The notes under the pieces: generated by a model
Seen by the model: the letters and a program-made list of their open reading frames with translations, nothing else
Database searches by the model: none
Told to the model about the DNA's origin: nothing
Assembly (NCBI GenBank): GCA_013368315.1
Contig: JAACJM010000009.1
Coordinates: 496,001-560,000, forward strand
Length of the DNA: 64,000 nucleotides
Direction of reading: 5' to 3'
Origin: Tetrapyrgos nigripes
Taxonomy: Eukaryota > Basidiomycota > Agaricomycetes > Agaricales > Campanellaceae
Shown: piece after piece, positions 62,506 to 64,000 of the stretch
Position numbering within the stretch: position 1 is the stretch's first letter
How the letters are laid out: the number at the start of each line of letters is the position of its first letter
Made by a program: the position numbers and the translations under genes

Positions 62506-63918
62506 CAGTGTTCGCTTTTAAGGCCTTAAATCGGGTTCTCAGAATCCTTAAGGCTTATTTAAGGGTTAAGGGTATTATTTAAGGCCATTCCTTAAGGCTT
62601 AAAACAAAAAATTCTTGACAAAATTCCAAGTAGAATAAGTACTGTTTACAACTTTATTGTACATATTCCTCCTCAGAATCAATCTCTATTGCTCCTCCTC
62701 TGCATCTGCTAGTGCTTCCATGAGTGCAGCTTCCTCATCGATCTGAGTTTGATTGACACAGCGTGGCTTGGGCAAGCCACCAAAAAGTGTCTCTAAGGTG
62801 ATTGATGCTGGCTTGGTGATATGAGGAAGTGAATTGAAAGTTTGACAGAGTCACAGCAATGAATGATAATCCTCCTCAGCATCAGACAGGTCACCTTCAC
62901 ATTCATTGCGCTCTGCTTCATGAGCCATACCAATCCATTTAGCCATTTCTGTCCTCCATGTATCTGGTGATTTTACCAACAGAGAACCTCACACAGTCTC
63001 ATCCTCATTGTACATGTCTTCAAGAAGATCTAAATATTGTGGAACATTCAAAAGCTGATCAGTTCTCTGCTGCTTGTGAATATCTCATTTACTGCAAGGT
63101 TTCACGGGACCAGCCTTCTGATTTTCTGTTTGGATATCAGACCCAACCTAAAGTGTATCATGAGAAAAGAATGTATAAAGTACCTTGTGCAAGCACTTCA
63201 CTTTCCTAAGACCGAGACGATTCCACTGGGGTGACTGTATGTATTTTGTGTTTGAAAAGACATGTTCACACCCAGCTGAATTGATGACAATTTTGAAGAT
63301 TTTGATGGCAAACTCTGCAAGGTCTCAGACCTCACTTGTTACGTGCTGGCTCAGCACTTGTGGGTGCCTCCCTTTGCCTTTTTGCTTCGGACTTTGCTTC
63401 ATCTGGTGAACGCTTTCCCTTGCAAGAACCAAGAAGGTGTGTAATGAAAGCTATTTTTTCTCCACGAGTAGTGCCAACCTTGGAACAAACTTTGGGTTGC
63501 CTGGTTAGTATAGCTTTCAGATGTCATTAGTATAAGTACACACCATCCTCAAAAGCTGCAGTCCTCTCCCTTTGCTTTGTAGCTTCATCTTCATTGTGAA
63601 TCCACTTCTCTGACTCCTTCCCTCTGTCAAGTTGATATTTCACACAGGCCAGGTACCATGTCCTGTGTTGAGCACTATTTTGTTTTTCCCCTTTGTGAAA
63701 ATATTCCCAGAGTGGATTTGTGTTGATGGACATGAGAGCAGTAGGAAGTGGACATGCTGTGCATTGGCAAGAGAAAATCTTCACTCACTTGCCCCCCCAC
63801 AGCTGCAGGTGCCTGCTCAACACTTAGCTGAAGACTTAATTAAGGCTTAAGTACATCACAGAAAAATCTTAAGGCTTAGATTTAAGCCTTAAGGCCTTAA
63901 CCCTTAAGGCGAACACTG
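62506..63918. mobile_element. Internally deleted hAT element, 1413 bp
   Basis: Exact 8-bp duplications GCCTAACA (62498-62505 and 63919-63926); the paralogous site near 54470 is empty. Ends CAGTGTTCGC are inverted repeats with dense TTAAGG motifs inside. It carries - strand transposase relics at both sides of an internal deletion. Confidence 0.92.
62640..63784 (-). pseudogene. hAT transposase relic (BED finger and C-terminal tail)
   Basis: The - strand frame at 63784-63527 contains NPLWEYFHKGEKQNSAQHRT and ACVKYQ, the pattern of the BED-type zinc finger at the N-terminus of mushroom hAT transposases. Near 62960-62690 a second piece reads WRTEMAKWIGMAHEAERNE and LETLFGGLPKPRC, like the C-terminal tail, with an in-frame TGA. 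The catalytic centre is missing. Confidence 0.75.
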
Positions 63919-64000
63919 GCCTAACACATCCCCTTGACAGTCAACAACACTCAGTGGAAGGCTTTCACTTCTCAGCATTAACAGCAGCATTGTTCAGTTG

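Larger units (their letters stand above)
51500..64000. repeat. Segmental duplication: 51500-54567 copied at 57641-64000
   Basis: Direct repeats covering the P5CDH gene and about 1 kb downstream; the second copy runs off the window end. The copies differ by independent insertions (53553 and possibly a 384-bp deletion in copy 1; 58764, 59505 and 62506 in copy 2). Many substitutions in the downstream part are CpG in copy 1 and TpG/CpA in copy 2. Confidence 0.9.

Overview
The window looks like a chromosomal piece of a mushroom-forming basidiomycete (Agaricomycetes). Genes are split by many short GT-AG introns (about 40-70 nt). Typical Agaricomycete families are present: F-box proteins, a TKL-type kinase with an HGD catalytic loop, CorA-like membrane proteins and DUF6534 proteins. 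TATA boxes lie close to several starts. I cannot name the species. Gene models were built by hand from splice signals, reading phase and family resemblance, without transcripts or database searches.

Left part (1-11300): duplicated accessory genes. A CorA-like membrane protein gene occurs twice in direct orientation, cut by the window edge at 1 and complete at 6553-8523. Between the copies lie a 5'-truncated HtrL/YibB-like glycosyltransferase and two tandem zinc-type medium-chain oxidoreductases. The right-hand duplication unit carries two extra insertions that the left unit lacks.

Middle (11300-30000): mostly single-copy genes on the + strand. These are a Nudix hydrolase of the DUF4743 type, a tandem pair of viperin (RSAD2)-like radical SAM genes (first copy with a stop codon, second intact), a large protein of unknown function, a CUL1-type cullin, a kinase fused to a Cdc24-like PH region, and an F-box protein.

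Right part (30000-41300): a non-autonomous inverted-repeat element, a fragment of a second F-box gene, a flavin monooxygenase with a signal peptide and an in-frame stop, an F-box/LRR-like relic, and a DUF1308 (C7orf25-like) protein on the - strand.

End (41300-64000): repeat-rich. It holds a very young 7-kb Ty1/Copia element (LTRs differ at 1 of 367 positions, TSD AGCTT, half-tRNA-Met type primer site), at least four hAT-type insertions (three with exact 8-bp target duplications), a TA-flanked MITE, a decayed DUF6534 gene, and a delta-1-pyrroline-5-carboxylate dehydrogenase gene with a second, broken copy inside a segmental duplication. Differences between repeat copies are often CpG to TpG/CpA, which suggests methylation-linked decay of repeats.

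The most interesting system is the viperin pair. Viperins make chain-terminating 3'-deoxy-3',4'-didehydro nucleotides in antiviral defence, and here an intact gene sits beside an apparently freshly broken paralogue.
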